From Pseudidiomarina aestuarii (GTDB lineage: Bacteria; Pseudomonadota; Gammaproteobacteria; Enterobacterales; Alteromonadaceae), in contig PYVG01000011.1 in the NCBI GenBank assembly GCA_003030745.1, positions 1 through 34,488 of the forward strand: a stretch of DNA of 34,488 bases, in the 5' to 3' direction. Below are positions 16,205 to 24,492 of this stretch, one piece after another. Position numbers and translations under genes: made by a program. The notes under the pieces were generated by a model. That model was not told the origin of the DNA. It made no database searches and was given only the letters and a program-made list of their open reading frames with translations. Numbering within the stretch: position 1 is the stretch's first letter; each line of letters opens with the position of its first letter.

Positions 16205-16333
16205 TTTCCATGTTAAATGCTCCGGTATGGAGCAAGTGACATAGATTCGATAGAATCAAATACGCCACCTGCATCGTTATAACTCAAGGTGGCCATGGCC
16301 CCGAGCAATTGAGAGTTGCTGCGGGGCTTTTTT
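16205..16333 (+). ncRNA. Candidate structured RNA of the dif element, copy 1
   Basis: On the strand opposite to the element's genes, about 130 nt fold into successive hairpins: TGCTCC/GGAGCA (about 16218-16234), GATTC/GAATC (about 16244-16257), CCACCT/AGGTGG (about 16265-16292), ending in a strong terminator (16298-16333). No open frame explains it. Promoter not clear: TTAAAT at 16213 has no matching -35, and TATAGT at 16114 would give a longer RNA antisense to the DUF3653-like start. Existence of the RNA is inferred. Confidence 0.35.
16298..16333 (+). terminator. Intrinsic terminator inside the right end of element copy 1
   Basis: GCCCCG (16298-16303) pairs with CGGGGC (16322-16327), extended inward by GCAA/TTGC with a small asymmetry, and is followed by six T. 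It acts on the plus strand only; the minus strand has no T run after the stem. It cannot serve the element's minus-strand genes. Confidence 0.8.
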
Positions 16334-16358
16334 ATGGCCGTTATAAAGATTCTAGATG

Positions 16359-16386
16359 ATTGCGTATAATGTATACAAGTTACAAT
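16359..16386 (+). other. Xer attachment site between the two element copies
   Basis: XerC arm ATTGCGTATAA (16359-16369), centre TGTATA (16370-16375), degenerate XerD arm CAAGTTACAAT (16376-16386), identical to the left site. In an array this central site has both arms from the element, so it should equal the attP of the excised circle. Confidence 0.85.
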
Positions 16387-16956
16387 CAGAGAGGGTATTT
16401 GAAAACTATACAACTTCATCAAATAGGCAAGTTTTGGCAACGGTTTTATGCGGCCTGAACAGCCGCTAAAACCTCAATGTATAAATATTTTTTTCACAAA
16501 AAAACCTCGAAAACCCTCTTCAAAATCCTTTTTGAACCAAGAACACCAGAATGAAGTCATGAATTAGCAATCAATTTTGCACCATCGTGCGTGCTTGTTT
16601 GTGTGTGCGGTACTCAAAAATCAGGTCTGATTTTTGAGGAAGTAGAGGGGGTGAAAAGAAGGGGTTGAAGTGTTCGGATGTATCATAATGAAACAAATGT
16701 GCAGTGTTACATGCACTTTTTTCGCTTCGCGTTGAATTTGGAACTTAAAACCAAAACCAAAAACCAGCTTGGCAAGAGTGTGCAGAAGTGAGGAGTTCCA
16801 GATCAACGAACGAGGGCACAAAAGAATCGAGATAAAACCACCACCGCAATTGCTTAGCAAAGGGGGCTGACCCCCTTTACCCCCAGATTAAAAGACTTGT
16901 GTGCGTCAAACAGCCCCAAATTGTGCCTGCTTGCCGCACACACACCACAAAAGACT
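16387..16956. other. Hairpin-rich non-coding region of element copy 2
   Basis: Counterpart of 14810-15378 with the same hairpins, at about 16442-16473, 16613-16638 and 16859-16878. The five substitutions and one length change relative to copy 1 leave the three main stems intact. No gene is supported. The AAAGGGGG/CCCCCTTT stem lies just downstream of the minus-strand operon and could also help end its transcript. Confidence 0.45.
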
Positions 16957-17286
16957 TTAATTATCACCAACTGAAGACCTGGTGTTGTCGCGAATTAAGT
17001 GAAGCGGAATAGGTTTATCTGGCTTTTCGGAAGGTGGTTTCAATTGAAGCAATGCCTGTTCCTGAATATTCAAGAGTTCAATATAGAAGATAAGAAGTTT
17101 CTTAACGTACACGATGCTGCTAGGGCGAAGGTACTCTTCAAATGTACTATCACAGCAGAGAACCGCTATATCATCACGTAAAAGATTGGCTCTGAAATGT
17201 GGCGAGGCAGTTGTTAACGCAGCATAACTATCGTCATCAAGAAAGAAGCCGAACTTTTCGTTTAAATCTTCACGACTAGGAATCAT
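16957..17286 (-). CDS. Unknown small protein of the dif element, copy 2
   Basis: Identical at the protein level to the 109-residue product of copy 1, with the same GAGG site and 7-nt spacing after the DUF3653-like gene. The longer reading would start at 17319. That an intact frame is kept in both copies argues that the gene is functional for the element. Confidence 0.7.
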   Translation of the reverse strand: MIPSREDLNEKFGFFLDDDSYAALTTASPHFRANLLRDDIAVLCCDSTFEEYLRPSSIVYVKKLLIFYIELLNIQEQALLQLKPPSEKPDKPIPLHLIRDNTRSSVGDN

Positions 17287-17293
17287 GGGAACC

Positions 17294-17734
17294 TCACTTG
17301 GCGAGTTTGTACTGGACATCTAAGCGCGAAAACTCATTGAGAATGCGCTCTATGGTGTCAGTTAGATTGGTGTTCAGGTTTCGATGTGATTTGAGTTGAC
17401 GTGTGCTTTCCCAGGCAAGCCAGAAATAGCGCTTGGTGAATTCGACCTCAAAAGCCGAAATAACGCCGTAGGGCGTGTGAATATCAGTACCTACAATGTG
17501 CCATTCATTGAAAGGGAAATAGTCAGGGAGATAGCCACGAGCAACAAAAATGACGTGAAGAACAATATATCGCGGGGCTCGATTAGCATCATACCAGTTA
17601 AGAACTGTACGCTTCGTGACACCAAAATGCGCAGCAGCGCGATTAAAGTCGAAACCAAAGGCATGAGTAAATGCCGTCCTAAAATCACCGTTATAGTATT
17701 GAATGAAAAGATCACGCATGGGAAAAGCACCCAT
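17294..17734 (-). CDS. DUF3653-like phage regulator of the dif element, copy 2
   Basis: Identical to the 146-residue protein of copy 1, including the HTH (FGVTKRTVLNW) and the TPYG motif. The alternative start is ATG 17719. The start codons again lie in a perfect 10-bp hairpin (17713-17739). Two identical copies double the dose of a presumed repressor, which would give immunity against further copies if it acts like phage repressors; this is inference. Confidence 0.72.
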   Translation of the reverse strand: MGAFPMRDLFIQYYNGDFRTAFTHAFGFDFNRAAAHFGVTKRTVLNWYDANRAPRYIVLHVIFVARGYLPDYFPFNEWHIVGTDIHTPYGVISAFEVEFTKRYFWLAWESTRQLKSHRNLNTNLTDTIERILNEFSRLDVQYKLAK

Positions 17735-17782
17735 GCGTGAGAACCCAAGACGACTTGTTTAACGCACTACGAACGGAAAATT

Positions 17783-17911
17783 TTTCCATGTTAAATGCTC
17801 CGGTATGGAGCAAGTGACATAGATTCGATAGAATCAAATACGCCACCTGCATCGTTATAACTCAAGGTGGCCATGGCCCCGAGCAATTGAGAGTTGCTGC
17901 GGGGCTTTTTT
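17783..17911 (+). ncRNA. Candidate structured RNA of the dif element, copy 2
   Basis: Same series of hairpins as at 16205-16333, ending in the same intrinsic terminator (stem 17876-17881 with 17900-17905, then six T to 17911). Sequence identical to copy 1 by eye. It lies about 25 bp from dif and would shield the element from, or end transcripts heading into, the chromosomal side. Confidence 0.35.
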
Positions 17912-17936
17912 ATGGCCGTTATAAAGATTCTAGATG

Positions 17937-17964
17937 ATTGCGTATAATGTATATTATGTTAAAT
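17937..17964 (+). other. Chromosomal dif site (XerCD recombination)
   Basis: XerC arm ATTGCGTATAA (17937-17947), centre TGTATA (17948-17953), XerD arm TTATGTTAAAT (17954-17964). Centre and XerD arm are identical to E. coli dif, and the XerC arm differs only in its outer bases and one C to T. XerC and XerD resolve chromosome dimers here under FtsK control, so this marks the replication terminus. It is also the right-hand attachment junction of the inserted array. Confidence 0.92.
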
Positions 17965-17980
17965 CAATTATTGATAAGGT

Positions 17981-18022
17981 AAAGCCAGCAACAGTGATTG
18001 CTCACATTATGCTGGCTTTCTC
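17981..18022. terminator. Possible terminator between dif and the SRPBCC gene
   Basis: AAAGCCAGC (17981-17989) pairs perfectly with GCTGGCTTT (18011-18019) across a 21-nt loop. On the minus strand it lies downstream of the efflux operon, but only three T follow, so it is a weak candidate. The remaining 17965-18083 shows nothing else. Confidence 0.4.
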
Positions 18023-18083
18023 AGGCGCTTCTACGTTAAATCTGCTGTGTAATCTGTACTCTGGCCCTGCAGAGTTTAAATTC

Positions 18084-18653
18084 TTAATTGGCTTCTACGA
18101 ATGTTTGCATCGCTCTCATTTGCTGCTGCAAGACATTTGCGACTGGCGCTGCCCACGCTGACAAATCGTTCGGCGAATAGCCGCCGACACGATAAGACAC
18201 TCTGAATGTGACCTGTTGTTCAGTGGTCGATAGAATCTGCCAATCCATCACTCCTGATAATCCTTCACCTTGTAACGGTCCCAAACCGCCAGACAATCGA
18301 ATCAATTGATTGGGCTCGACCTTCACCACACGCAAATGCTCGGTTTCGCGTCCGTCCGGTGCTATTTCACAAAAACACCCACCAGCTGTCGCCGCGAGCG
18401 TCATTTGTGCTGACGAGCCATACCAGGTGTGTGCGGCTAACCACCACTGGCCAATATCTTGCGTTAAAGCCTGATAAACCTGTTCAGGTGTAGCGCTGAT
18501 GGTTTGTTCAAATTGAAGACTAAAGCCGTTCGGTGCGGCATCCACCACAGGGCTTGATGTGGTTTCCGCTGCAAAAACGGTTTGAACACTGAGTGCTGCT
18601 GCAATAAAAACGCCGGCAACAGCCAGCGTTTTTGGAGTATTTCTGGGGTTCAT
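18084..18653 (-). CDS. Exported SRPBCC/AHSA1-like domain protein
   Basis: A 189-residue protein with a signal peptide (VAGVFIAAALSVQTVFAAE, residues about 13-31). An SRPBCC ligand-binding domain (AHSA1/polyketide cyclase type) follows: FEQTISATPEQVYQALTQDI, GQWW, then GGCFCEIAP, LIRLSGGLGPL and VTFRVSYRVGG. Such domains usually bind hydrophobic ligands; an exported one is less common. It starts 24 bp after the RND pump gene on the same strand with an AGGA site about 10 nt before ATG, so it is probably the third gene of the efflux operon. A role in handling a pump substrate is inference. Confidence 0.75.
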   Translation of the reverse strand: MNPRNTPKTLAVAGVFIAAALSVQTVFAAETTSSPVVDAAPNGFSLQFEQTISATPEQVYQALTQDIGQWWLAAHTWYGSSAQMTLAATAGGCFCEIAPDGRETEHLRVVKVEPNQLIRLSGGLGPLQGEGLSGVMDWQILSTTEQQVTFRVSYRVGGYSPNDLSAWAAPVANVLQQQMRAMQTFVEAN

Positions 18654-18677
18654 CGGCCCGCTTCCTAATACTATTCG

Positions 18678-21600
18678 TTAATCTGGAAACTCGCTTGCTG
18701 ATTCCATTTCACGTTCCAAACGTTGTGATTCATCAGCGCGAGGCTTCGTGAATCGTGCTAACGCTAAGTATAGTACAGGTGCTAGGTACAAGGTAAAGAG
18801 GATCGCAAATGCGAGGCCGCCAAAGACAACCCAACCGATAGCATTCCGCGCTTCAGCACCTGCACCAATCGAGATAATGAGCGGCACAGAGCCCAGCAAC
18901 GTTGAAATCAAGGTCATCATAATGGGACGTAAGCGGATTTGAGCCGCCTGCTCTACCGCTTCACGAACCGACTTGCCTTGATCACGTAGTTGATCTGCAA
19001 ATTCTACTAATAGAATCGAGTTTTTCGCGATGAGACCAATCAACATAACCAAACCAATCTGCGAGAATATATTGATCGACGTGCCTGTTACGTACAATGC
19101 AAAGAAGGCTGCTGCAATGCCAAAAGGTACTGTCGCCATGACTACCACAGCTGAATTGACGCTCTCAAATTGCGCCGCCAATACGAGAAACACGATGACG
19201 AAAGCAAGCACATAAGTCAGCATGACTTCACGCGCTGTTTCTTCATAGGCTTCTGCTTCGCCTAGCAACACCATACCGACGTTCGATGGAAGCTCTCGAT
19301 CAGCTATTTCCCGCAATTTCTCAACGGCATCCTCGATTGCCAATTCTTCTGGTAATGCCATATCGATTTCAATAGCACGGCGCTGAGCACGTCGCTCAAG
19401 CTCAGCCGCAACACCTTCTTCAGTGATAGAGGCCAACGATGACATTGGCACTAATTCTCCAGAGCTCGAGCCCACATAAAGGTTTGCCAAGTCAGACGGG
19501 TCATTAACCTTCTCTCGTGACGCCATCAACATGACGGGTACAGCTTGGTCTCCAATATTTAAATCGGTAATATCGTCACCATTGACTGCAGCACGCAAGG
19601 TAGTTGATATGTCACTCAGCGGCACACCAAGCTCTTCAGCTCGCTTCCGGTCGATATTTACCCGCAATTGCGGCTGAGTCGGTTGGAACGAAATCCGTGG
19701 GAAGCCAACTTCCGGCATTTCCCGTTGCAAGGCTGCTGAGAACTTCTGCGCGGCCTCAAAGATCTCTTGATAGTCTTCACCAGTTAACGCGACTTCCAGA
19801 CCACCACCCTGCCCACGCAGATTCAAACTGTTTGAACCAAACGCTCGTGCCGGAGAGCCAGGAATTCGGCTCAGAGGTTCACTTATTTCATCAATAATTT
19901 CTTGTTGAGAAATATCACGTTCTTCCCAATCGGTCAGACGAACCGTAATGAACAACATGTTTGGATCCCACTGACCCACTGAAGTACTGATACTCTCTAC
20001 TGCGCCGCCATCCACATAAGGCAATAGAATATCTTCCATTTTTTGCGCTTGTCGATCCATGAAGTTCAAACCGACGCCATCGGGACCACGAGCAAATATG
20101 CGCACCATTCCACGGTCTTCGCTTGGCATAAGCTCATTATCGACCGAGGTGTAAAGATAAGTAGCTGTACCAGCAACCAGCGTGCTGGCGATAAATACCC
20201 ACCATGCTTTATCCAATGCCACATGGAGTGATTTTCGATAGCCGGCGAGGAATCGCGAACCCACTCGGGTTAAGAACGTTTCTTTGTGCTCTTTGAGGGG
20301 CAACCTAGCAGTTAATGCGGGTACTAATGACAATGCCACGAACGATGAGATGATGACCGCAGCCGCTAATACTCCACCAAACTCACGGAATAAGCGCCCC
20401 GCTGTCGATGGCAAAAATGCAATCGGTACGAACACAGCAACTAAAACTGCTGTAGTGGCAACTACAGCGAAGAACACTTCTCGCGTACCGATAACAGCAG
20501 CGGCACGCGCCCCCATTCCCATCGCACGTCGGCGTTGAATATTTTCCGACACCACAATGGCGTCGTCGACAACAAGTCCAGTGGCCAAGACCAGGGCAAG
20601 CAGCGTTAGGATGTTAACTGAGAATCCCATCAGCCAGATTACTGAAATAGTACCAACCAAAGCTACGGGAATAGCCGCGGCAGGGATAATCGTTGCGCGT
20701 CCAGACCCGATAAAAATCCACAAGGTCGCGATGACGAGTAGTATGGTCAGACCCAATGAGGTAATCACTTCTTCAACAGAACTGCGAATAAATTTGGCAT
20801 CATCGGACGTAACTTCAATGTTGAGGTCTGTAAATTGCTCATCTAGGCGCTTTGCTAATGCCAACACATCATCCGATATCTCAATAGTATTCGAGCGTGC
20901 TTGGCGAATAATACCGAGTCCTAGCACAGGCTTACCATCTAAACGTTGATATGAACGAGCATCCGCTGGTGCAAAGTAAACATCGGCAACATCACCGACT
21001 CGTGTTGTATCATTGATCATGATATCGGCGACTTGTTGCTCAGTAACTGAGCTCGCGTCAGCACGCACAATGACTTGCTGATCGGTCGACTTCAAACTAC
21101 CAGCAGGCACATCAAACGCAGCTTGACGAAGCACGTTCGAGACATCTGTAACAGCCAAGCCGTAACTGCTTAAACGAAGCGGATCAATCACCACCCGCAT
21201 CACACGACGGCGATCACCAGTTAACCGCACATCGGCAACACCACTGACGCTAAGAAAATTGGGGGCTAGATCAACCTCTACGCGCTCGGTCAGCGCTTCG
21301 AGCTCTATTTCATCACTCCAAATAGAAAGGCTTACCACCGATTCAGCGTCGTTATCAGCTTTAATAACAGCTACGTTTTCTACTTCTTCAGGAAGCTGCC
21401 GCTGCACACGACTCACCGATTCACGCGTCTCGTTAGCTGCATTGTCAAGATCGATACCAGGCCTAAACTCCACCACAATACGCGCATTACCTTCTTCACT
21501 CGATGCGCGAATGGATTTAACGCCACTAACTCGTGCCACCGCACCTTCTAAATGTCTAGTTACTTCCGTATCGACAGTTTCCGGTGCAGCACCTGGAAAA

Positions 21601-21770
21601 TTAGCGGTAACCGTTATAATCGGACGGTCAACGTCAGGTAGCTCTCGAACTTCCACGCCATTAATTGCGGCAAGACCCGCTATGATGATCAATAAGTTAA
21701 GAACCACAATAAGTACGGGTCGGCGGATAGCCGTAGACGGTAAATCAGTTAGTTGAGTGTTGAACTTCAT
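18678..21770 (-). CDS. RND efflux transporter permease (AcrB/MexB superfamily)
   Basis: A 1,030-residue inner-membrane proton antiporter of the usual RND length. The first membrane helix (PVLIVVLNLLIIIAGLAAI, residues 18-36) is followed by a large periplasmic domain. The helix-4 proton-relay aspartates are Asp402-Asp403 (GLVVDDAIVVSENIQ). A second periplasmic domain and a second six-helix bundle (FVIVFLVLAAQFESVNSAVV; GLIAKNSILLVEFADQLRDQ) complete the internal duplication. The substrate cannot be predicted; the outer-membrane channel is not encoded here. Its ATG overlaps the stop of the membrane fusion protein gene by a few nt (ATGA). Confidence 0.93.
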   Translation of the reverse strand: MKFNTQLTDLPSTAIRRPVLIVVLNLLIIIAGLAAINGVEVRELPDVDRPIITVTANFPGAAPETVDTEVTRHLEGAVARVSGVKSIRASSEEGNARIVVEFRPGIDLDNAANETRESVSRVQRQLPEEVENVAVIKADNDAESVVSLSIWSDEIELEALTERVEVDLAPNFLSVSGVADVRLTGDRRRVMRVVIDPLRLSSYGLAVTDVSNVLRQAAFDVPAGSLKSTDQQVIVRADASSVTEQQVADIMINDTTRVGDVADVYFAPADARSYQRLDGKPVLGLGIIRQARSNTIEISDDVLALAKRLDEQFTDLNIEVTSDDAKFIRSSVEEVITSLGLTILLVIATLWIFIGSGRATIIPAAAIPVALVGTISVIWLMGFSVNILTLLALVLATGLVVDDAIVVSENIQRRRAMGMGARAAAVIGTREVFFAVVATTAVLVAVFVPIAFLPSTAGRLFREFGGVLAAAVIISSFVALSLVPALTARLPLKEHKETFLTRVGSRFLAGYRKSLHVALDKAWWVFIASTLVAGTATYLYTSVDNELMPSEDRGMVRIFARGPDGVGLNFMDRQAQKMEDILLPYVDGGAVESISTSVGQWDPNMLFITVRLTDWEERDISQQEIIDEISEPLSRIPGSPARAFGSNSLNLRGQGGGLEVALTGEDYQEIFEAAQKFSAALQREMPEVGFPRISFQPTQPQLRVNIDRKRAEELGVPLSDISTTLRAAVNGDDITDLNIGDQAVPVMLMASREKVNDPSDLANLYVGSSSGELVPMSSLASITEEGVAAELERRAQRRAIEIDMALPEELAIEDAVEKLREIADRELPSNVGMVLLGEAEAYEETAREVMLTYVLAFVIVFLVLAAQFESVNSAVVVMATVPFGIAAAFFALYVTGTSINIFSQIGLVMLIGLIAKNSILLVEFADQLRDQGKSVREAVEQAAQIRLRPIMMTLISTLLGSVPLIISIGAGAEARNAIGWVVFGGLAFAILFTLYLAPVLYLALARFTKPRADESQRLEREMESASEFPD

Positions 21771-22810
21771 GGCGTTTGCTCCGCCGATAAGACTTCAATA
21801 TTTTGGCCTTGGCGCAGCTGCTGTACACCTTCAACAACCAGTTCATCACCAAGCTGAATTTCACCGGCAACTAAAATACGGCCCTGTAAACGTTGCTTAA
21901 TTTGTACATCAACACGGAATGCTCGGCCATCGCGATTCAGCCACACATAGGCTCCTTCAGCGCCCCACATCAGCGCAGCCTCTGGCACCACAGCATAACT
22001 GTCGCCTTCAATCATCAAGTTCACTCGAAAACTCATTCCAGGCCGGAATTGGTCATCAGTATTATTTAGTAGCGCACGCACACCAATGGTTCTGGTCTGA
22101 GTGTTTATGCGGGAGTCTACATCAACCAGTCTCGCCTGGTACTCAGCGCTTTGGTCATTCCAAGGCCGTACTGTCAACGTGGGCTCTTGTTGTAATAAGG
22201 GTAACGCTACCTCTGGAGCATTAAAGCGAACATACAATTGATCGCGCTGATCTATACTGGTGATCATTGTTTGCATCGTCACTCGATCACCCGGTTCAAC
22301 CTCAGTCAGCCCGACAATCCCATCGAAAGGCGCACGTACTTTTCTATCCTCTACCTCAACTTCAGCTTCACGTACCGCAACTCTCAACAGATCTCGATTG
22401 GTAATTGCATTATCTAATTCACTTTGCGGTATTGCTCCTTGTTCACGACTAGTTCGTAAACGCTCTACCGTTCTTTCTGCATCGGCTAACTGAATTTTTG
22501 CCCGTTGTAACGCGGTTTGCTGACGTCGATCATCTAATTGCACCAGCACATCGCCTTCGCTGACCGAATCACCAGGGGCAAAGTTTACAGCTAACACTTC
22601 ATCACCAACGGCAGGATACAAATCTACCGAACGCAAGGCCTGTGCATAGCCAACAACGTCAACCCGAGTCGTTGTTCGCTCGAAGCCTGCAGGTTGTGTA
22701 ATCACCAATGCGGCTCGTTCACCTCCCCAGCGCTGTGCAACAGCTTGGGGAACTTGCGTAACGACAAACAAACAAAGGCATCCAGCGATAAAACGACCGC
22801 TATACTTCAT
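21767..22810 (-). CDS. RND efflux membrane fusion (periplasmic adaptor) protein
   Basis: A 347-residue adaptor linking the inner-membrane pump to an outer-membrane channel. A signal sequence at the N-terminus (FIAGCLCLFVVTQVPQAVAQ) is followed by a lipoyl half-domain (GDSVSEGDVLVQLDDRR), an alpha-helical hairpin (LQRAKIQLADAERTVERLR and on), the second lipoyl half (KVRAPFDGIVGLTEVEPGDR) and beta-barrel domains (FRPGMSFRVNL). ATG 22810 has AAGGA upstream and starts the signal peptide; the frame is open to 22900. It is first in the operon; the terminator at 22910-22944 upstream belongs to the preceding SPFH gene. Confidence 0.9.
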   Translation of the reverse strand: MKYSGRFIAGCLCLFVVTQVPQAVAQRWGGERAALVITQPAGFERTTTRVDVVGYAQALRSVDLYPAVGDEVLAVNFAPGDSVSEGDVLVQLDDRRQQTALQRAKIQLADAERTVERLRTSREQGAIPQSELDNAITNRDLLRVAVREAEVEVEDRKVRAPFDGIVGLTEVEPGDRVTMQTMITSIDQRDQLYVRFNAPEVALPLLQQEPTLTVRPWNDQSAEYQARLVDVDSRINTQTRTIGVRALLNNTDDQFRPGMSFRVNLMIEGDSYAVVPEAALMWGAEGAYVWLNRDGRAFRVDVQIKQRLQGRILVAGEIQLGDELVVEGVQQLRQGQNIEVLSAEQTP

Positions 22811-22909
22811 GAATTCAGCTTCCTTTCGGTTTCGATGGGCAACAAAGACAGGCTGCGCACTACTAATTAGGTATGACATCAAGTATGCATATTTCATCAA
22901 ACTCGATCA

Positions 22910-22944
22910 AAAAAGACCGCTCGCCTTCGACGAACGGTCTTTTT
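22910..22944 (-). terminator. Terminator of the nfeD-SPFH operon
   Basis: GACCG (22915-22919) pairs with CGGTC (22935-22939), extended inward by TCG/CGA past one mismatch and outward by A/T pairs. On the minus strand a run of six T follows. It could also work on the plus strand, which ends with five T. Confidence 0.8.
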
Positions 22945-22985
22945 CATACGTTAGACGTTGTTTTTCTTAACGTCTGATGGAGTTT

Positions 22986-23924
22986 TTAGCCCTTCGTCGG
23001 CGCTTTTTTCAGAACTTCAGTTAGACCTGCGACAGCCCCACCAATATCACTCAGTTGTGCTGGCAAAATCAACGTATTAGTTTCTTTCGCTAAACGGCCA
23101 AACTCACGGACGTATTGTTCCGCTACGCGCAAGCTCACCGCAGATTCGCCACCTGGCTCTTGGATAGCTGACGCAATTTCCCGTAAGCCTTGAGCCGTAG
23201 CCGTCGCAATCATCTCAATTTCACGAGCCCGACCTTCGGCTTCGTTGATTTGTTTCTGCTTCTCCGCTTCCGACAAGTTGATGATCTCTTGTTTCTGACC
23301 TTCTGAAACGTTGATCATTGCCTGCCGCTCACCTTCGGACTTAGCAATGGCTGCGCGACGCTCACGTTCCGCACGCATTTGTTGCTCAAGCGCATCTTTA
23401 ATCGAGGCAGGCAGCTCAATATCAGAAATTTCGTAACGAAGCACCTTAATGCCCCAAGGTGCAGCAGCTTCATCTAAAGCTTGCACAACCACTTCATTGA
23501 TTTGTGCGCGTTCCTCAAAAGTTTTATCTAAGTCTGTTTGACCGATAACCGAACGCATGGTGGTTTGTGCGAGTTGCGATGCCGCATAACGATAGTCGTT
23601 GATTCCATAAGAAGCCTTGTGGGCATCAACAACTTGAATATACAGCACACCATTAATACCGACCTGGATGTTGTCGCGTGTTACACAAGCTTGCCGTTCA
23701 ACGTCAATCACTTCCTCTTTCAGAGTGTGTTGATAAGCAACCTTATCGATGAATGGAATCAGTAGGTGAAAACCGGAATCTAAAGTGCGGTTATACCGCC
23801 CTAACCGCTCAATTACGAAATTAGAACGCTGCGGCACAATCCGTGCGGTTTTCAGGATGATAATAATTACGGCTAGTGCAAAACCTAGCGCTAAAACGGT
23901 ACTGACATCAAATTCAAATGGCAT
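22986..23924 (-). CDS. SPFH/Band 7 (stomatin-like, QmcA type) membrane protein
   Basis: A 312-residue protein with one N-terminal membrane helix (VLALGFALAVIIIILKTARI), a Band 7 domain (NFVIERLGRYNRTLDSGFHL, then IPFIDKVAYQHTLKEEVIDV) and a long charged Ala/Glu-rich coiled coil (EQQMRAERERRAAIAKSEGE and on). It ends with the conserved LPAQLSDIGG. Such proteins form large oligomeric rings at the inner membrane and are tied to membrane microdomains and quality control of proteases such as FtsH. AGAGGA precedes ATG 23924. It follows an NfeD-like gene by 26 bp, the standard pairing. Confidence 0.9.
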   Translation of the reverse strand: MPFEFDVSTVLALGFALAVIIIILKTARIVPQRSNFVIERLGRYNRTLDSGFHLLIPFIDKVAYQHTLKEEVIDVERQACVTRDNIQVGINGVLYIQVVDAHKASYGINDYRYAASQLAQTTMRSVIGQTDLDKTFEERAQINEVVVQALDEAAAPWGIKVLRYEISDIELPASIKDALEQQMRAERERRAAIAKSEGERQAMINVSEGQKQEIINLSEAEKQKQINEAEGRAREIEMIATATAQGLREIASAIQEPGGESAVSLRVAEQYVREFGRLAKETNTLILPAQLSDIGGAVAGLTEVLKKAPTKG

Positions 23925-23950
23925 CGAATTTTTCCTCTAGTATATTAAAC

Positions 23951-24406
23951 TTATTCGGCGGCTGGCGGCTGTACACGACTGACAGTTAGCTGTATTCCCT
24001 CATTAGATACTACCCACGCGGTTTCACCTGCTTTCAATTCGTCCTCTGAATAGGCAGACCAGCGTACACCGTTCAAAGTGACTCGACCCGTACCATTCAC
24101 AAAATCGTTAACGACGGTTACGCGAGAACCAATGTCCTTTTGGAAATTAGGTTTTCCTTCGTCATCATCGGCTGTATATCCCATAAACCATTTTTTGATG
24201 CGCCCACGAGCCAGCATCAACAAAATCAAACTAACAATTCCGAAAACTGCAAACTGACTTGCTGAACTGTCAATTAATCCCCAGTTCAACAGAAGTCCCG
24301 TAACTATCGCACCAATACCTAAAAATACTGCTATTACACTAGTCAGCAATAATTCAGATAAAATCAGTAGTACTCCAATGATGATCCAAATAAGCGCGAC
24401 GCTCAT
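23951..24406 (-). CDS. NfeD-like membrane protein
   Basis: A 151-residue protein with three hydrophobic helices in the first 65 residues (ALIWIIIGVLLILSELLLTS; AVFLGIGAIVTGLLL; FAVFGIVSLILLMLA) and a C-terminal OB-fold NfeD domain (GSRVTVVNDFVNGTGRVTLN, then GVRWSAYS). NfeD proteins are partners of SPFH proteins, here encoded directly downstream. AGGAG precedes the ATG. The promoter should lie in 24407-24492, where nothing distinct was identified. Confidence 0.88.
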   Translation of the reverse strand: MSVALIWIIIGVLLILSELLLTSVIAVFLGIGAIVTGLLLNWGLIDSSASQFAVFGIVSLILLMLARGRIKKWFMGYTADDDEGKPNFQKDIGSRVTVVNDFVNGTGRVTLNGVRWSAYSEDELKAGETAWVVSNEGIQLTVSRVQPPAAE

Positions 24407-24492
24407 GGCAGCTCCTAATTGTTATGCTTATGTAATGAAATGACTATAGCACGTCACTTCCTACAATCGAGAGCGTTAATTGTATCAATTTG

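Larger units (their letters stand above)
14782..16358 (-). mobile_element. Dif-integrated mini-element, copy 1 (IMEX-like)
   Basis: A 1,577-bp unit bounded by Xer sites at 14782 and 16359 and repeated immediately as copy 2. It contains about 570 bp of structured non-coding DNA, two minus-strand genes (a small unknown protein and a DUF3653-like regulator) and a plus-strand candidate RNA with terminator. There is no integrase, transposase or recognisable replication gene. Direct-repeat arrays at dif with host-derived Xer sites are the hallmark of IMEX elements such as CTXphi, VGJphi, TLCphi and the gonococcal island; this one is far smaller than most. It is probably a satellite or a decayed filamentous-phage-like element. 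Copies 1 and 2 differ by five substitutions and one base of length. Confidence 0.85.
16359..17936 (-). mobile_element. Dif-integrated mini-element, copy 2 (IMEX-like)
   Basis: A 1,578-bp direct repeat of copy 1. It differs at the positions matching copy-1 14824 (C to G), 14980 (G to C), 15072 (A to G), 15086 (T to G), 15109 (T to A) and by one extra A in the run corresponding to 14931-14936. By eye, the last 1.24 kb or so, including both genes, is identical. The right boundary is the intact chromosomal dif. The differences show that the duplication is not a simple assembly copy. Confidence 0.85.

Noticed and set aside
14782..17936. Insertion sequence or composite transposon.
   Set aside because: No transposase, no terminal inverted repeats at the unit ends and no target duplication other than the Xer site.
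14782..17964. Integron cassettes or CRISPR repeats as the explanation for the repeated blocks.
   Set aside because: The repeated boundary is a XerC/XerD dif-type site, with no attC-like core sites, no integrase and no short regular repeats with spacers.
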